NCBI GenBank assembly: GCA_015680685.1
Contig: MNCI01006555.1
Span: forward strand, 589,478 to 653,477
Direction: 5' to 3'
DNA from: Gnetum montanum
Taxonomy: Eukaryota; Streptophyta; Gnetopsida; Gnetales; Gnetaceae
Length of the DNA: 64,000 bases
Under the pieces are notes generated by a model, which had not been told where the DNA came from, did no database searches, and saw nothing but the letters and a program-made list of their open reading frames with translations. Below are positions 60,816 to 64,000 of the stretch, piece by piece; within the stretch, counting starts at the first letter, position 1; the number at the start of each line of letters is the position of its first letter. A program made the position numbers and the translations under genes.

Positions 60816-61596
60816 AAGTGTTCACGTGCAATTTGATGGAATTCCACAGACCTTAAGGTTTTAAGTACACTAGTTCTAGGACATGAAATCTAATCATGAT
60901 GAGTGTTGTTCTCTCAACTACACTTATGGAGCTTAGTTGTGTGGTTAAGTGTAATTGAGGCACATGATTTTTATTATTTTATATTTTATTCATCTACTAT
61001 TAATAGCAAGTTGAAACTTAATTCTTGAATCAATTTAACTAATCTAATGGCTAATTAATAACTAACTATCCTAACATAAGTATCTGGTACCACTTTTTGT
61101 GCACATCCTAAACATGTAAAATGTTGTTGGGTTACCAAACGTTATGTGCTGTTGGGATTACCAAGTGTCATATGCATGCTCAAAGCAGTCGTACTTATGT
61201 GTCTAATTAATTGATATTTAATCTAGCTAGCTTACTTTAGCTTAATTACTTGGTAGTATTAAATGAAATTACACAAAACATTAAATGCATGAATAAAATA
61301 TTTAAGCTAGCCATGGTGTTGCAAGGTCTAATTAGAAAGCTCATCTTTATTGCCACATACACTATTGTGCTCAGGTACAACAGTGATCTATACACTCAAT
61401 GACTCCTATTGCAAGCACTTTGGAAAATATTTTAACTCTAGAGAAAAAAATTACAAGAGCTCTATTATGTTATGACAAAAACTATTGCCCAAACCATGTG
61501 TCCAAGTGCTATATTTATAGGCTGGTACACATCTCGTGATATTTGATATCCAACATCACTTCTTGGATCCCAATATTTGGTATATGATATCAGAGC
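60816..61596 (+). repeat. Possible LTR end with degenerate tRNA-iMet PBS
   Basis: A TATA-like TATATTTATAGG at 61511-61522 and TGATATCAGAGC at 61585-61596, one base from TGGTATCAGAGC. Boundaries of an LTR are not clear. Confidence 0.3.
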
Positions 61597-63554
61597 TCTA
61601 ATATTGAAGCTAGGCCAAATACGATTCATCATAACCCCACAACTGAATGAAAAATAGTACTTGAGAGAAAGTAAGGAACAAGTCCCTTACAAAATATTGT
61701 GAAGGTATGGGATTATTGACTGACATACAAACTGACTTAGATAGAATAGACAGATTCTAAGTGCCCAAGTGTATAGAGTTACAATATTTTACAAAATTGG
61801 GTGTTCATGATAATAGAATTGAACACCCTAGACAAAACTGACATCCAACTCCTCTAGTAGCTGAAGGATAAGGGAGAAGATTCAATGATAATGAAGGATC
61901 CTCGTCACATGATGTTGCTACTTCTTCATTTGTGAAGGTAGTCCCACTTCCAGTACATGCTTCCCACTACAATCATAACAAAATCATGGATTAGTGTGAA
62001 ATGTATAATGTATAGCATTAGATACTTTATCTCATTGATATTTACACTTGGCTAGGTTGTGATCATGGTAGATTAATTTCTTTAATAGTGTTAGTGAGAA
62101 GACTGAAAAATAGGGTTAAATGGATAAGTGAACCATTATTAAATCCTGAAAATTCCAAATACAGTGAAATGGTTAAAGAGGGTAAAAGAATTCACAATAA
62201 TAAAAAGAGAATTTCATTGAAAAACATTGTGAAGATGTGCACAATTGGATGTCATTGATGAGACATGCAAAAGCATTTGATTCTAAGAATGTCTAAGGAT
62301 AAAGAACGTAACTAACCCAACCAAAAAGTATGCAAGTGGGTCCTTCCCAAAGCAAGCACATGTCCTTTATTGCCCTTGCATAACCTCCAACTAAGGAGTC
62401 CATGGGCCCCATCGATGATTAATGGTTACAAAAAGTTAAGTATGAAAACCCAGAAAAAACTATCTAAGAAATTTGACACATCAAACCAAGACATTAAACA
62501 AGAACATGAACAACAGTAGTGAGGTGAGGGATGGAAAGCATAGATGGATGAGAGAGTGTATAAAATGGAGTTCTTAATTAAGGTTACATGAATTACGTTG
62601 TGAATTTTATGGTTAAATGACCTAATAAAATCCATCCTTAGTCCACACCAAAATCAACCACATTCAGTGACTTTGCATTGCCACTCTAATACTAGTCCAT
62701 CCCCTTGAGACACAAGAGTGCTCCCACAAAAAAATCACCATTCCTTATTTAAGAAGAAAAGAGAAGAAAGAAGTGAGAAAGGGCCTTAGTTAGAGGGGAC
62801 CTTTAGGCATGAGTAACATGTCTTTCTAGTCCCATAACTAGTGCTTGTAGCCCATTTATTTTATCTACGAGGTGTGCTTTGAATTCCCATTATTTTTTTG
62901 TCATGGAAACCACACAATGAAAAGACTTCTTCAAGTTCTCATTATTGGTCAACACAGAATGGTAAGAAATCCATGAAAATAGACATGCACCCAAGTAAGC
63001 AGAAAAGCATAAAGAGTACCAAGTCCCCTTGAAGGCACATCCTATTCAAACCTTTGAATCCTTTCCAAATCTAGAAGCTACCAAGGTCATAAGTTCGTTA
63101 AATTTTTATTAACGAAAAAGGGACCTCATACTTCTAGAACAAGGAAAATCATAAAGTTGTGGATAGGTTGATGTTGTGGATCACTACCTATTTCATGAAA
63201 AGGAAAGCATGTCCTAGTTATTAGTAACAAAATTCAAAGTTAGAATCTAGACACCAATAATCGAATAATTAGATAACACATGCCCACATCAAACAAACAC
63301 ATTATTCCCTGTTGGAAATAAGAGACATTATTATTAAAACATAATAAGAAAATCACCAAAATAAAGATATATATATACAAGAAATTGTAGAATATTTAAG
63401 ATAAATAAAACATACTAATGATGTTGTAAAATAAAAATTGAAACAAATTAATAATCCAAAAATAAAAAGATGTAAGATAAAGAAGGTGTAAAACAAAAAA
63501 TTTGTAAAACTAACAAGGTGTAAAACAAGAAGATGAAAAATTGAGGAGTTGATT
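61597..63554. other. No gene recognised
   Basis: AT-rich sequence with short open frames only. I can support nothing specific. Confidence 0.3.
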
Positions 63555-64000
63555 ATATAGTTAGCATGGATGGCCATCTTTCCCATGACTAATTTGAAAG
63601 GAAGAGATCTGAAAAATTGAGCATGGTTCATCTAATGAGGCATTTGTTGCATTAGCTTGCTTAGACTCATGAAAAGGTTTGACTTGTTGTGTGTTGACTA
63701 GATACTTCTTATTCAGGCTCTTAGGTTTGTAGATTAATATGGCTCCAAAAGGAAAATTTTTGTAAATGATATAAGATCCTTCCCAAAACATTTAGAACTT
63801 AGTTTGTTAAGGTACATGTGTAGGGTTCCAATGGAGGATGTTATCTCTTGGTTAAAATTTGACTTTTCTAATTCTAAGGTCATGGTGTTTTTTGTTAAAT
63901 GCCTTGTACAACTCGTTAGATGACAAGGCCACCAATCCATTCTTATTTAGTAGGTTGAGATTCATTAATCTTTCTTTTTGTGCTAGAATTAGGCCAAGGT
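63555..64000 (-). pseudogene. Ty3/gypsy integrase C-terminal region, decayed
   Basis: Minus strand reads R-L-M-N-L-N-L-L-N-K-N-G, then A-F-N-K-K-H-H-D-L-R-I-R-K-V-K-F, stops, then W-E-G-S-Y-I-I-Y-K-N-F-P-F-G-A-I-L-I and V-N-T-Q-Q-V-K-P-F. This matches the tail of Ty3/gypsy integrase (N-K-K-V-rich helix, then the GPY/F-type W-E-G-P-Y-x-V module). It is the only pol sequence seen in the window; most of it lies to the right of base 64000. Confidence 0.65.

Overview
The window looks like repeat-dominated nuclear DNA of a seed plant with a large genome. The signs are GT-AG introns, LTR retrotransposons with plant-type Ty3/gypsy gag-protease genes, tRNA-iMet-type primer sites and strong C-to-T decay. 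I cannot name the species. I found no host single-copy gene, tRNA gene or CRISPR array. Everything I recognise is retrotransposon or retrotransposon relic.

Left part (1-39,687): a head-to-tail complex of related LTR elements, all in minus orientation (LTR starts TGTA and ends TTTCA on the plus strand; minus-strand TATA box; PBS-like TGGCACTAGAAGGAGGG). E1 (1-10,633, left end outside the window) is the best preserved. It has a 1,352-codon gag-protease frame on the minus strand (9027-4969, four nonsense codons, no frameshift). Facing it is an 8-exon plus-strand gene (297-4469) that splices into one 1,022-codon frame with one TAG. E2 (10,634-21,773) is a decayed relative with the same layout. 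About 11 kb covering most of E2 and part of the next element is tandemly duplicated (junction about 23,554), giving E2'. Older truncated relatives follow (Eold with LTR C, Eold2 with LTR D).

Right part (39,688-64,000): AT-rich, CpG-poor and older. It has the end of another LTR with a tRNA-iMet PBS, a 5S-rRNA-derived fragment, a 21-22 bp minisatellite, and a very decayed inverted copy of the same family (ER: gag-protease on plus at 43.2-45.7 kb, facing gene on minus at 46.2-49 kb). It also has a 5.3-kb almost identical direct duplication joined by a 48-nt N-flanked linker (probable assembly artefact), and a Ty3/gypsy integrase C-terminus on the minus strand at the right edge.

How the parts fit: the recurring unit is [LTR - PBS - gag-protease > hairpin array < spliced antisense gene - LTR], with no reverse transcriptase or integrase between protease and the facing gene in any copy. 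This suggests a long-lived non-autonomous family that borrows RT/IN from a partner. The antisense gene combines a degenerate FCP1/NIF-like HAD-fold domain, a plant-transposon-protein-like domain and a coiled coil. Non-coding parts of each subfamily are filled with a subfamily-specific short palindromic word. These two features, and the hairpin array between the convergent genes, are the candidates for an undescribed system.
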